Shown one piece after another: positions 53,201 through 56,014 of a DNA stretch of 64,000 nucleotides. Within the stretch, counting starts at the first letter, position 1. Each line of letters opens with the position of its first letter. The notes under the pieces are model-generated. The model searched no databases. It was given only the letters and a program-made list of their open reading frames with translations, and was not told the DNA's origin. The stretch is from assembly GCA_023053575.1 (NCBI GenBank), contig JAKZAP010000001.1:25376533-25440532 (forward strand). The letters run 5' to 3'. The DNA comes from Branchinecta lynchi (lineage: Eukaryota; Arthropoda; Branchiopoda; Anostraca; Branchinectidae). The translations under genes and the position numbers were made by a program.

Positions 53201-56014
53201 GCGTTTGTATAGTCCATTTCGCTTAGTTTAGTCTCATCTTTTTCTTTCCTTTATTGTTTTTCATATACTCCGTATGGGCATGTTCTGTGCCATTTTTATA
53301 CGGGTTAATAAAATTATTGATTGATTGATTGATTGATATAATAATAATAATAATAATAATAATTTATTGGAAAAAGCCTAATACGGCCATACAATAGATT
53401 CCTGAAGCGCCAACAACAATTTATAACACTAATAATGAAACACAAACTATTTTCTTCTTTTCATTGCATTCAAAACGAAAGAAACTACCTCACGGATTAC
53501 ACTTTTATTTGTCGACTTTAAGATACCAGGGAAGAGAACACTACGATGGTAGGGATGCCTGCCGAGACCGTCAGATATGGCCCCACAAACCTCCTTTCTG
53601 ACCCCTAACCTAACACTTTGAGAAGTGTTAGGTTAGGGACGACACTTAGTAGAATCGTTTGCACGAAGTGTCAAGTGCGACTTTGCCTAAATCCAACCAG
53701 ACATTGTTTCATAGATTTCCATTCAAAGTGATTTTGTCTTTCCGTCTTTACCTAATGAATGACGTCTTATAAAGGCCTGGTGTGACCATATGGTTACGAT
53801 TCCAAACTTTGAAATGGAATGAAATATATTTTTTTTTCACCACTGATTTTTCATAAGGGTGCTTATCTGATCAACTGCTGCAAATTTCAGAATTTTACCA
53901 TGACTCTATCTTGGGTCAAGTCTGAAAGGGTTAAGACAGTTTTTGTATCAGCATGCCTTCTTATATCCGCTGTTAATCGATACAAGCTCAATCGATCGCA
54001 TTAATCGTAAAATCTTGATCGCTTATAATTTGAAAAACAATTACTGACCCAATGGACAACATAATTCAGTGTATTCAGTGAAACTTCTCGGTTAAATTTG
54101 ATAGAATAGAATAGAATAGACTTTATTGCACAAAAGCCTGAGACCATGGCAAAAATGGTTACAAAAAAAAAACTTGAACGAAATAATAGAACTACAATAA
54201 GAAAATTCTCTCTATGGGCTAAAGCTACTTTTAGGAAACTTACCAGCCTCTTCAAATCTTGAAAACACTTACTTCCAATAACGTTCATCATCCATACTTC
54301 ATCATTTATTGTAATTACATTCCTAAAAATCTCAACTCGCAGGTCATATTCGGCAAGGAAAGAAGATAATAACTATCTTCGACGTGTCCGATTTTTTTCT
54401 CTTGATATGCGGCTTTTTAGTATACAAAATATTGAGAGTAGTGGGAATGCGCTTCAATCACGAACACGGAATTCAAGCACGAAGGAGGGGGAAAAAGGTA
54501 AGCACGAAACTGCAACAAATCCAGAAAGGGCGGGGCTCAGACTTGCAAATTAGCACGCTATTTTTTTAGGTCAAGGAATACGACTTCCTGGTTTCCATCA
54601 AGAAACCGGCAGAGAACACGGGATACATGTACGAAGAATCCAATCTTGCTGCCCATTTAGACAGTGTTCGGTTTTCGCTCTTCACCGGTATTTGTGGAGT
54701 TGTCTATTGGGGTCTACCCGTGCCTTTGGGGTCCCCCACATCCGTGTTCAGGGGTAACTGTGACCAGATTGCCCATTGACTTAAGTTAGTAATTTGAACG
54801 CGTTATGCGTTATTATAGCGAAACTGTTTTTTTTTTTTTTTTTTTTTTGGGGGGGGGGGGGGGGGGCAAGGTATTGACGGACTGGCTGGTAATTTGTATT
54901 TTCGATTTTATTATAGTATTAACTAGTTTTAGAAAATCGCGACACTTCGCGCCGTTTCTTCTTTTCCTTTATCGAACGGCTGACAGTATTGGTGGGAGGC
55001 GTACCCCCGACCCCCCCCCCCCATATGCGACACTTCTGCTTACAGACCCTACTGCCTGGAAGTATTTTTCGGAGTAGCGCAGTTAGCTCTGTTCGTCACT
55101 TGAGAACGGTTGAACATAGGACGATCAACATTTGTGTATTTAACTAAACACCCCACGCGGCGCGTGGGGGAGTTTCAATTATTAAAGCCAACGCAGGTGC
55201 TTCACTTTTCATTCTACGGTATCCCTGGGTTTCACTGCGGACTATATAATCAGCTTCAATTCCTGCAGTTCACAATTTTGGCATTGAAATTGCTAGGGGA
55301 TGGTCAGCAGGGCATGAGACATGACGAATTAATCCAAAGGTATATCACGGTTCAAATGTATGATGTAAACTAGTGAGAACAAGCGAAGCTTTCAGATGGT
55401 CGCAGAAAACTCAAATTTTCAGACTTTTGGCGACAATTGGCGTGTGTCAATGTGGCTAGACTGCTGAATTAAAGAAATAAATAAGGTTCGGGGGTTCGCC
55501 GCGGGGATTTTAGCGAGGGAGTTATGTCCGGGGGGGTTGTTCACCAGTGGGGCTTTTTACTAGGGGGGGGGGGAGGGATAGCCGGCACCTCGTAATAACC
55601 TGCCATCTGCGCGACAAACGCTTTTTAATTTTTTTTACCAGTTTATGTAGTTTTCTTTCCTTACTGAATGAATCAAATTTATACTACTGCGTGTATATCG
55701 AGCTTGATCGAGTAAGAATAAGCAGTAGTAACAACAATCTGGGATAGAAAATCGTAACTCGACCTCAACATACCAGAACGGCAATATTTAATATATTTAT
55801 ATAAAACAGTTGAGGAATGGACTTGACTACCAACTAATATAATATTTAGTATGATCTACTTACCAGAAAGTATTCTGTACGCTATCTTCATCTGGGGACA
55901 AAACAGTTTTGCGATGGATGAAACCAGGTGGGCCGTCAGTACGGAAGGACCTTCCTCATTTTCTACAACGCTGAATGCACGAGAGTCCCCGTCAGCAATG
56001 TTGAAGCAAATGTT
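5156..56014 (-). CDS. RET: RET receptor tyrosine kinase, partial gene, ten supported exons
   Basis: RET is a single-pass plasma-membrane receptor tyrosine kinase. In vertebrates it signals for GDNF-family ligands through GFR-alpha co-receptors. Ten minus-strand exons give, in order, cadherin-like domains 2 to 4, a cysteine-rich domain, a transmembrane helix, a cytoplasmic juxtamembrane region and the start of the kinase. Every junction has GT/AG ends, and the phases agree at all nine joins (1-2, 0-0, 1-2, 0-0, 2-1, 1-2, 1-2, 2-1, 0-0 bases), which is strong evidence that no exon is missing between them. The closest matches to vertebrate RET are the cysteine-rich core, the stretch GERGIKTAVGVCSC and the loop LGEGEFGKV. 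Introns range from 567 bp to 12.2 kb and are packed with repeats. The signal peptide and most of the kinase are outside the window or were not found. Identification rests on my knowledge of RET, not a database search. Confidence 0.93.
5540..5595 (-). mobile_element. LINE 3' tail remnant
   Basis: Read on the minus strand it is GTGGCCTTCGGGC, then TTTTTTGCAATAAATATC and ATATCATATC repeats. This matches the 3' tail type seen at 16955-17047 and 54095-54175. Confidence 0.5.
5607..7820. repeat. Repeat element E3 of the TGGCACTTG family
   Basis: The left end is ACTCCGAGCTCATATGGCACTTATTACGAG in two parts. The right end reaches ATATGGCACTTGGCCGAAGG, after which the hairpin's second arm is lost. The interior is diverged CAAGTTTCAT half-units spaced ~90-140 bp, with C tracts at 6116-6128 and 7201-7216. 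None of the overlapping ORFs is credible as a gene. Confidence 0.8.
8090..8404 (+). mobile_element. Probable LINE 3' end with AATA-repeat tail
   Basis: It ends CTTCGGCTTTCTATTAATA followed by AATA/AAAT repeats, typical of the non-LTR 3' tails in this window. No coding part is intact. Confidence 0.4.
8430..9357 (+). pseudogene. Broken non-LTR retrotransposon reverse transcriptase fragment
   Basis: Frames in different registers read RKPWMTPGL, then FDDPKKIADYLCNYFSS, then NSCGVDGISLKIV, then ARVIPLHKSGKK, and TQFGFRK. This is the usual order for the linker and first reverse-transcriptase motifs of CR1/jockey-like elements. Stops and frameshifts separate the pieces. The copy is cut at 9358 by repeat element E4, so the YADD motif is missing. 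Confidence 0.8.
9358..11050. repeat. Repeat element E4 of the TGGCACTTG family, left end missing
   Basis: It begins abruptly after the LINE fragment with a TTTTCCGGATTCCC half-unit, and runs through repeated CAAGTTTCATCC and CACATCAGGAAG modules. It ends with a GACCGACCGACTGACGG run and TATGGCACTTGGCCGAAGG, then ACAAGTGCA. About 150 bp near 10640-10785 (TGATTATTTTGCTTTGGCC to ATTCATCATTCATT) looks like a later insertion. Confidence 0.75.
11100..11660. repeat. Degenerate repeats with CGCGGAAACA and CACAA motifs
   Basis: Short motifs recur irregularly: CGCGGAAACA (near 11188, 11532, 11564), GTCGAGCC or TTCGAGCC, and CACAATTGTG-like pieces. It may be an old duplicated element. No ORF is supported. 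Confidence 0.35.
11700..12600. other. RET intron with a G-tract, no gene
   Basis: It contains a run of more than 15 G at about 12507-12526 followed by C-rich sequence. No exon with usable splice sites was found. Confidence 0.45.
12606..12964. mobile_element. Foldback MITE with GTTGCGTTTTTGC ends
   Basis: The ends are inverted: GTTGCGTTTTTGCTGATACC then ATGGTATCTGTTACCACGG on the left, the complement on the right. TATTA flanks both sides, a possible 5-bp target duplication. The interior repeats GATACCACGG and GGTAACTG. Related nested copies lie at 43660-44760. Confidence 0.8.
13201..13354 (-). CDS. RET: RET exon: cytoplasmic juxtamembrane segment
   Basis: This 154-nt exon follows the acceptor TTTTTGTAG and ends at GAAGTG|GTAAGA in phase 0. 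Its first base completes an Arg codon with the transmembrane exon. The peptide opens with a basic stop-transfer stretch (NKTLQKKKARH) and continues through SAVPSDYVDERERIL to TTLQQLGTEV, directly before the kinase exon. The single tyrosine (DYVDE) is the only candidate phosphosite in the exon. It is in the same region as the vertebrate RET juxtamembrane tyrosine, though equivalence cannot be shown. The segment is poorly conserved, so assignment rests on position, phase and the basic motif. Confidence 0.88.
13355..15200. other. RET intron, mostly unclassified, with a G-tract
   Basis: A run of about 20 G sits at 14029-14050. Unidentified open frames near 13683-14113 have no recognisable domain. 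A stub of the TGGCACTTG family (GGCGGATCGGGGAAGTTGG, then GGGCAAGTGCCAT) lies at 15157-15195. Confidence 0.4.
15205..15640 (+). repeat. Three tandem degenerate copies of a LINE 3'-tail-like sequence
   Basis: Three units of ~150-190 bp each run from a T-rich tract through GTGGGCCATTAAACTG or equivalent to (CATT)n, then AAGAGTCGTGTTTTCACAGC. The last unit ends about 50 bp from the donor of the RET transmembrane exon. The 3' end at 23150-23226 has a similar ending. Confidence 0.6.
15691..15796 (-). CDS. RET: RET exon: transmembrane helix
   Basis: This 106-nt exon starts with two bases after ATTCCAG and ends with two bases at ATGAG|GTGAGA. It encodes AFIDGTCGTTC followed by a hydrophobic run of about 23 residues (LALVAMGVITLITVICG, then TAITVIM), which is the expected single transmembrane helix. 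Two cysteines just outside the membrane match the paired cysteines before the vertebrate RET helix. The next exon supplies the basic cytoplasmic anchor. The acceptor has a weak pyrimidine tract, and a MITE lies only 31-43 bp upstream of the exon. Confidence 0.9.
15840..16005. mobile_element. GTATCCAGG MITE, copy 1, with a 12-bp flanking duplication
   Basis: The inverted ends are GGGCCGTATCCAGG and CCTGGATACGGGCC. The interior has a poly-G side, GAAACATACAAAAATAATC, and a poly-C side. TGGCAACAGGCA occurs at both 15828-15839 and 16006-16017 and looks like a target duplication. It lies just upstream, in transcript order, of the RET transmembrane exon. Confidence 0.85.
16006..16868. repeat. Tandem duplication of ~430 bp, each unit holding a GTATCCAGG MITE
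   Basis: The unit TGGCAACAGGCAAGC to TAATACATTCAAGGCC plus a MITE is repeated; the MITEs lie at about 16253-16440 and 16688-16866. The ~240-bp non-MITE parts differ at only a few bases, so the duplication is recent. On the minus strand each has a frame starting MKLREMFIRVDAIG, running about 64 codons into the MITE. I do not recognise it, and it stops before reaching the RET exon. Confidence 0.85.
16955..17047 (+). mobile_element. LINE 3' tail with ATTCT repeats
   Basis: CCTCCATGGCCCTCGGGC then TTTTTTGGTAAATT and (ATTCT)n form a typical 3' end. The same tail in reverse lies near 54095-54175. Confidence 0.5.
17050..18230. other. RET intron, unclassified
   Basis: It contains C tracts at 17789-17804 and 18098-18107. 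Several short open frames have no recognisable domain and no support as exons. Confidence 0.4.
18231..18352. repeat. Small palindromic element
   Basis: The arms CTTGCAGTATTTGCTACTGG / GATTAATCTTGTCTCTAC and GTAGAGATAAGATTAATC / CCAGTAGTAAATACTGCAG are near-perfect inverted repeats around a ~35-bp centre. Confidence 0.75.
18740..19380 (+). repeat. GGGATCCC-family element, diverged copy
   Basis: It carries the family's modules in order: GAGGGATACCTATG, TGTCCGTCTGTCCGTCCG, ATAACTCTCGAAGGGAATG, TTTTGATGAAAGTTGGTGTG, TGTAGCCCTA, then a CCGGAATCCGGCCAAAACC module. Both ends are worn. Confidence 0.65.
20003..20221 (-). CDS. RET: RET exon: end of cysteine-rich domain and extracellular stalk
   Basis: This 219-nt exon begins after CTCTTGTAG and ends at GAAGAAG|GTGAGT in phase 1. 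The first part (ESVVGTGNLGSGERGIKTAV, then GVCSCDETRSCSCAPE) matches the end of the vertebrate RET cysteine-rich domain, with four cysteines as two C-x-C pairs. A Ser/Thr/Glu-rich stretch of about 40 residues with a possible glycosylation site (GNLTF) follows and leads to the transmembrane exon. Vertebrate RET has a much shorter linker here, so the stalk appears to be expanded. Confidence 0.95.
20789..21036 (-). CDS. RET: RET exon: cysteine-rich domain core
   Basis: This 248-nt exon begins after GGTTTTCCAG and ends at ACAG|GTAAGAAG. It carries nine cysteines. The diagnostic segments are GSCEWREEM, then YGTCSTNLGSCPDGNCDELE, then SLCPQDC. These match vertebrate RET in cysteine spacing and in CEW, CPDGxCD and CPQDC. 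In vertebrates this domain sits next to the membrane, takes part in ligand and co-receptor contact, and holds the cysteines mutated in MEN2A. An intron of only 567 bp separates it from the next exon. Confidence 0.97.
21385..21768 (+). pseudogene. LINE ORF2 3' coding fragment, frameshifted
   Basis: Two frames read YLGVPIGRSLRETRCLLIEY, then VLYLTPFWKIFTRFEIKHIR. They match the segment YLGLPLGTDLKSTRAGLL...PFWKLFSTTDLRTIRK of the better-preserved element at 51968-53212. The piece joins a different LINE at ~21769. Confidence 0.75.
21769..22980 (+). mobile_element. Non-LTR retrotransposon, 5'-truncated, reverse transcriptase ORF
   Basis: The 260-codon open frame encodes reverse-transcriptase palm motifs: IIADFVKAFDYLDHN (first catalytic Asp), AAQGSKIGPLAF, and YKYADDLN (YADD catalytic pair), then KVLGVFFDNDMRW and YVRPLLEYGCPVWN. 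A TAG at 22546 interrupts the frame, which continues with RACKIILGSNY, typical of CR1/L2/jockey C-termini. The endonuclease is absent. The 3' end is (ATTG)n at 22966-22980. It lies in the RET intron between CLD4 and the cysteine-rich exons, on the opposite strand. Confidence 0.9.
22981..23226 (+). mobile_element. LINE 3' end with ATTC-repeat tail
   Basis: The sequence ends TGCAGTGGGTCAATAAAATT then (CATT)n. The tail type differs from that of the preceding LINE, so this is probably a separate 3' fragment. Confidence 0.55.
23266..26255. repeat. Repeat element E5, long copy of the TGGCACTTG family
   Basis: The left end is ACAAGAGCTACGAGCTC, ATATGGCACTTGTACGAG. The right end is a GACAGACCGACAGACCG run, TATGGCACTTGAGTAAG, ATCAAGTGCCATAAAAAC. 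It is nearly identical to E6 (33706-36010) through most of its length but carries extra internal units: ATGTCAATGACGT occurs at about 24660, 24796, 25226 and 25362, against once in E6. Confidence 0.9.
26256..28040. other. RET intron, mostly unclassified
   Basis: It includes a worn GGGATCCC-family piece at about 27290-27420 (TTTGTCCGTCCGTCTGTTGG). A minus-strand frame at 26758-26994 has an acceptor but is excluded from RET because the flanking exons already join in phase. Confidence 0.45.
28048..28236. mobile_element. GTATCCAGG MITE, copy 4
   Basis: The ends are AAGGCCGTATCCAGG and CCTGGATACGGGCC. The interior holds G and C tracts and GAAACATACACAAATA, as in the 15.8-16.9 kb copies. The flanks (TCTCTAGGCC, GACTGATTGGCTATGCCTC) recur at about 27770, 27975, 28030 and 28365, so the insertion sits in another local repeat. 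Confidence 0.8.
28670..29125. mobile_element. Foldback element with long inverted arms
   Basis: Arms of ~130-180 bp face each other: left ACAACTTCAGCATTTAAAAG, GTTGCTCTCGCAACACTTTA, GTCGGCGCAGCC; right GTCCGGCTTCGCCGACTAAA, GTGTTGCGAGAGCAACAC, AAATGCTGAAGTTGTCAAC. Fragments recur at 29880-29950, 48985-49010 and 49600-49760. Confidence 0.8.
29040..30715. repeat. Direct tandem duplication, period about 820 bp
   Basis: The segment from GGTTTTGTTCATTCGCTGTC to CTTACTACTGAAGTTGTCAA is repeated once. TGTGCAC is at 29479 and 30301, an 822-bp step. Each copy includes internal sub-repeats (ACACCAACTAGC, AAACCCCTCATCGC, ACTTACAAGTCCC) that stay open in one frame: 89 codons in copy 1, 129 in copy 2. 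Confidence 0.85.
30300..30689 (+). CDS. Open frame over the tandem repeat, doubtful protein
   Basis: The 129-codon frame repeats a motif, HRKQTMGTPASKSCKPLIAE then HRKQITATPTSKSYKPLIAE, with YKS/YLQ and C-rich linkers. The earlier repeat copy (29480-29749) has a shorter version. It has no signal peptide or known domain. The frame could simply reflect a short repeat whose length is a multiple of three. Confidence 0.15.
   Translation: MCTHLQKFLAPREPIPTYKSLFRDRHQVHRKQTMGTPASKSCKPLIAEDECSITADYYLQVPCLSYNWEPNCSYHRIHRKQITATPTSKSYKPLIAEDDYEQQWTVAYKSPTCLTTRIAYFWIQCVPYY
30859..31178. repeat. Perfect 63-bp inverted repeat at the end of a DIRS-like element
   Basis: The arm at 30859-30921 (TTGTAACTTTTTAAAGAAG ... 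ACCTGTTTCATACTTTA) is the exact reverse complement of 31116-31178, with 194 bp between. A direct partial copy of the arm end, ACCTGTTTCATACTTTATG, follows at about 31191. Split or inverted terminal repeats of this kind are usual for DIRS/Ngaro elements. Confidence 0.9.
31371..32096 (-). CDS. Tyrosine recombinase of a DIRS-like retrotransposon
   Basis: This 241-codon frame encodes a catalytic tyrosine-recombinase domain. Visible residues are the first arginine in SGRRRSELHALVVAG, the H-x-x-R box in VRAHDVRGMAASTAFSKG, the following ESIMEAGFWFSSGSL, and the terminal nucleophile in LRHYIG. The AHDVRG...AGFW...HY arrangement is that of DIRS/Ngaro recombinases. The N-terminus is broken near 32100 (an in-frame stop before GFAAEKWYQMCLLDF). 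No reverse transcriptase or RNase H was seen nearby, so the copy is partial. It lies in the RET CLD4/cysteine-rich intron. Confidence 0.88.
   Translation of the reverse strand: MLLAYANNTSMESRAVTDLLESLKANQPVRPQRSFAWDLGQVLKMFKGDQFNENASVLNLSKKLAFLLALASGRRRSELHALVVAGVQFSDFGVSLRVAPNFKAKNQKPGSLHPVIHIPKLDNDLKLCPVENLRMYLHKVEDIRKGRGRLFVPTKDNGNREIAPSTISSWIRSVIMIACPEAVGVRAHDVRGMAASTAFSKGVSLESIMEAGFWFSSGSLRHYIGTLPVLDLSAVVAQLKI
32130..32650 (-). repeat. Dispersed ~520-bp repeat upstream of the recombinase; second copy at 49060-49560
   Basis: Read on the minus strand it runs from GGAAAGTGTGGACCTTAGGCC through AAAAAGGATG, GTGTGCGATGTGAAGTGG and AAATCTATAAGTG to CACGGGTCCGGAAGTGCTGCC. The same order appears on the plus strand at 49060-49560. 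It adjoins the recombinase and is probably part of that element. Confidence 0.8.
32780..33090 (-). repeat. GGGATCCC-family fragment, reverse orientation
   Basis: It contains GATGGGATCCCAAAAATC, TCTTGTCTTCGCCAGGC, CACACCAAGTTTCATCAAAA, GACGGACAGACGG and TGCGATGTCACAGGTATCCC, the family's modules in reverse. It ends ~100 bp before the CLD4 exon donor. Confidence 0.75.
33188..33579 (-). CDS. RET: RET exon: cadherin-like domain 4
   Basis: This 392-nt exon is the largest found. It starts in phase 0 after CTCCTTTTAG and ends in phase 2 at GCTAG|GTAAGA. It begins LRIQVNIHPGYPP, completing the last strand of CLD3. A Pro/Ser-rich loop (TPQSPPSSPDVPDV) follows, then the CLD4 body: NYRISRQSCTLRRIG, FQVTSREGIIYLAKPG, and KNVTLVTVHVLDE. 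The order corresponds to vertebrate RET CLD4 (YSLSVSRR, then GVVTSAEDTSGIL, then a terminal LVTVEG strand). NVT is a possible N-glycosylation site. The frame is open upstream of the TTG codon at 33420 back to the acceptor. Confidence 0.9.
33706..36010. repeat. Repeat element E6, near-identical shorter sibling of E5
   Basis: The ends are ACAAGAGCTACGAGCTC with ATATGGCACTTGTACGAG on the left, and TATGGCACTTGAGTAAG with CTCAAGTGCCATAAAA on the right. Long stretches match E5 base for base. A ~30-bp C-rich expansion sits at 35640-35670. Confidence 0.9.
36011..37170. other. RET intron, unclassified
   Basis: I see no exon or named repeat. Short frames here have no recognisable domain. Confidence 0.4.
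37175..39960. repeat. Cluster of GGGATCCC-family elements in both orientations
   Basis: A forward copy runs from GGGATCCCAAAATGTAAG (37187) to TGGGATCCCATCGAAACC (37839). A reversed piece lies at 38120-38360. Another forward copy runs from about 38362 to 39425 with four or five ~130-bp modules (AAAAGTAAAAGTTTCAT, GGGGTAAGAAGACATGC, GTAGTTCGTCCGGAATCCGG), and a further reversed copy to 39960. Sequence near 37740-37880 is inverted at 38120-38260. Confidence 0.8.
40115..40600 (-). mobile_element. LINE 3' end, reverse orientation
   Basis: Read on the minus strand, KRAVRIILGDHNNS, a stop, then EEALIKLDVSKLIDRR give the usual C-terminus of CR1/jockey-type ORF2. The 3' end is (TTGA)n followed by a poly-A run (T-tract 40104-40128 on plus). 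Confidence 0.7.
40600..40935 (-). pseudogene. Unidentified Cys-containing protein-like sequence, frameshifted
   Basis: One frame reads SGATTYSARDADDLSYYVID then LPVYHSEDSETECKGC and stops. A second, shifted by one base, continues SPVTVHCPSFRVEWMEPCVE and KQDKFCTKYYVSG. The two overlap at ECKG/VKGARK. This looks like a broken secreted-protein exon or part of a mobile element. It cannot be a RET exon, because the flanking exons already join in phase. Confidence 0.25.
41095..41397. mobile_element. MITE with GTTCCACCC inverted ends, copy 2, beside a RET donor
   Basis: The ends are GAGCGTGTTCCACCCT and AGGGTGGAACACGCTC, flanked by ATG on both sides. It matches the copy at 965-1251. Its right end lies 17 bp inside the intron from the donor of the RET exon at 41416. 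Confidence 0.88.
41416..41507 (-). CDS. RET: RET exon: cadherin-like domain 3, C-terminal part
   Basis: This 92-nt exon starts with two bases after ACTTTTTCAG and ends on a complete codon at AATACG|GTTAGT. The peptide GPVSLVNAKVTESSSFEIE, then VKDTKYLSSNNT, corresponds to the RET CLD3 strands around [23 protein letters not shown]. The frame continues in phase 0 into the CLD4 exon. The donor has T at intron position 3, a weaker match to consensus than its neighbours. A MITE begins 17 bp beyond it. Confidence 0.85.
41640..42560. repeat. Degenerate tandem array (units ~200-260 bp) containing a copied RET splice donor
   Basis: Four units contain GCCAACATACGCCCAAGTTAA (near 41678, 41945, 42188, 42388) and ATGCCCCATGTACACAAAGT. 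The newest unit repeats the last ~19 bases of the RET exon plus its donor: minus-strand GACTGTCATC...GGTAAGGAATCAGG at 42545 and again at 42345. Some units end in AATAAATA-type tails, so it may have started as a LINE 3' end. Confidence 0.8.
42545..42713 (-). CDS. RET: RET exon: cadherin-like domain 3, N-terminal part
   Basis: This 169-nt exon starts in phase 0 after CCTTTTTTTCAG and ends in phase 1 at AAAATCG|GTAAGG. It encodes NHELPFLEQLILVDRDSREK, then FEIRMKPLGIPDVTRFFRIEH and STFEYMTGTVIKI. FFRIEHS matches the RET CLD3 segment TFRVEHW. The last ~19 exon bases together with the donor also occur, 200 bp further into the intron, within a tandem repeat array. Confidence 0.87.
42714..43655. 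other. RET intron, nothing recognised
   Basis: No exon, no clear repeat family and no long open frame. Confidence 0.4.
43660..44760. mobile_element. GATACCACGG foldback MITE interrupted by another element
   Basis: The outer parts repeat GGTATCTGATACCACGG and AAAGTCGTTTCTG, and close with GCAAAAACGCAACTA, the same family as 12606-12964. Between about 44057 and 44590 lies an element starting ACAAGAGCTGTAAGCTC then ATATGGCAGTTGCAAGG. Its relative appears in reverse at 63560-63910. Confidence 0.7.
44870..45610. other. RET intron with a small local duplication
   Basis: GGGAGGTCATTGG recurs at about 45134 and 45187, followed each time by similar sequence. No gene is visible. Confidence 0.4.
45615..46690 (+). 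repeat. GGGATCCC-family element, complete forward copy
   Basis: It runs from TTTTTGGGATCCCAAAACG to GGGATCCCATCGAAACC and TTTGGTCTTGTTT. In order it has TGTCCGTCTGTCCGTCTG, ATAACTCTCGAAGGCAATG, TTTTGATGAAACTTGGTGG, TGTAGCCCTATATTTGAGGG, then five ~125-bp modules with GTCCGGAATCCGGCAAAAACC. It has no coding capacity. Confidence 0.85.
47034..47275. repeat. Near-perfect palindrome of about 240 bp beside a RET exon
   Basis: Arms of ~115 bp contain CGGCCCTTCTTGGCAAGGGT, CCTCTTCAGGCTCAAGCCGC and TCAAGCTGGAAAATAAAC and their complements around a ~12-bp centre. The donor of the RET exon ending at 47313 is only 38 bp away. Single-arm fragments (CCTTGCCAAGAAGGGCC, AAAATATCGCTGCCAAA, GTAGCTGACGT) occur near 19590-19650, 46690-46735 and 49885-49945. 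Confidence 0.88.
47313..47578 (-). CDS. RET: RET exon: end of cadherin-like domain 2 and linker to CLD3
   Basis: This 266-nt exon starts with two bases after TCTTTTGTTTCAG and ends on a complete codon at AAAGAG|GTGAGG. It encodes NPFVYFHSPV, then LYAPSEIDRENVTEVHFSVE, and FTLTVVDIDDSPPGLRN. IDREN is the cadherin LDRE-type calcium motif, and DIDDSPP is the DxNDNxP-type linker motif. Both sit where vertebrate RET has its CLD2-CLD3 calcium site (ALDREQ and DEDDSAPTF). NVT and NES are possible glycosylation sites. An ATG at 47645 gives a signal-peptide-like N-terminus, but that stretch crosses the acceptor and is probably intron. Confidence 0.92.
47835..48345 (+). mobile_element. LINE 3' fragment with C-terminal zinc-knuckle-like region
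   Basis: Two overlapping frames give EAMKLILNIRADSLPL, then MCGEGDEDLINFMCGCGEIE, then RNLARFLE. The C-x2-C...H/C-rich end with following helices is usual in the C-terminus of non-LTR ORF2 proteins. The 3' UTR ends AAGACAAATAAATATCATAC. Confidence 0.65.
48600..49060. other. RET intron with scattered repeat fragments
   Basis: It contains TGCGAGAGCAACAATTTGG (foldback family of 28.7 kb) and no exon. Confidence 0.4.
49060..49560 (+). repeat. Second copy of the DIRS-associated ~500-bp repeat
   Basis: Order and motifs match the reverse complement of 32130-32650: ACGGAAAGTGTAGACCTTAGG, AAAAAGGATG, GTGTGCGAAGTGAAGTGG, AAATCTATAAGTG, ATGGGTCCGAAAATGCTGCC. The recombinase part is absent. Foldback-family pieces follow at 49600-49760. 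Confidence 0.8.
50860..51960 (+). pseudogene. Transposase-like N-terminal remnant with ~365-bp internal tandem duplication
   Basis: Two copies of a segment encode SRGENLQERERRFARKFTAE, then EAVKLLFIPGTSDLILSSDD and DDDNPS. The first starts near 50935 and the second near 51313. Later frames read NKWLKKEHEGRDITWKESLP. An acidic N-terminus followed by a W-x(n)-DITW-type segment suggests a piggyBac-like transposase, but the DDD catalytic core is absent and the assignment is tentative. A LINE joins it near 51985. Confidence 0.4.
51968..53338 (+). mobile_element. Non-LTR retrotransposon with long reverse transcriptase ORF, 5'-truncated
   Basis: The 414-codon uninterrupted ORF has the reverse-transcriptase motifs in order: GVITPVLKKGKHGADCQSYR, NQFGFKKG, the first catalytic Asp in LAGHDVSRAFDSG, GIRQGAITSPPLFN, the YADD pair in LLNYADDIFN, GLKFNPSKSECI, and YLGLPLGTD. 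A thumb-like C-terminus (SPFWKLF...LLGLPPWARN) and stop follow, then a ~120-bp 3' UTR ending TTAATAAAATT and (ATTG)n. The endonuclease is missing. Of the elements here this is the least damaged, hence probably the youngest LINE. A fragment of the same family lies at 21385-21768. Confidence 0.92.
53338..53400 (-). mobile_element. AAT microsatellite and LINE tail in reverse
   Basis: (ATA)n at 53338-53362 leads into TTTATTGGAAAAAGCC, a 3' tail on the minus strand. Confidence 0.5.
53603..53638. repeat. Perfect 16-bp stem hairpin containing TTAGG
   Basis: CCCTAACCTAACACTT and AAGTGTTAGGTTAGGG form an uninterrupted stem around the loop TGAG. It sits in non-coding sequence. Confidence 0.85.
54095..54175 (-). 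mobile_element. LINE 3' tail with AGAAT repeats, reverse
   Basis: Read on the minus strand it is CCATGGTCTCAGGCTTTTG, TGCAATAAAG, then (TCTAT)n, matching the tail at 16955-17047. Confidence 0.55.
54580..55860. other. RET intron with T/G tract, no gene
   Basis: A T run followed by ~18 G sits at 54828-54866, with C and G tracts at 55008-55021 and 55564-55575. No exon was recognised. Confidence 0.45.
55864..56014 (-). CDS. RET: RET exon: cadherin-like domain 2, N-terminal part
   Basis: This 151-nt exon starts in phase 0 after ATATTTTCTAG and ends in phase 1 at TTTCTG|GTAAGT. It encodes NICFNIADGDSRAFSVVENE, then EGPSVLTAHLV and LFCPQMKIAYRILSG. The spacing of ELCF...FRIREN...FLCPNISVAYRLLEG in vertebrate RET is matched by ICF...FSVVEN...LFCPQMKIAYRILSG. 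Its last base completes the glycine codon at the start of the next exon. Confidence 0.9.
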
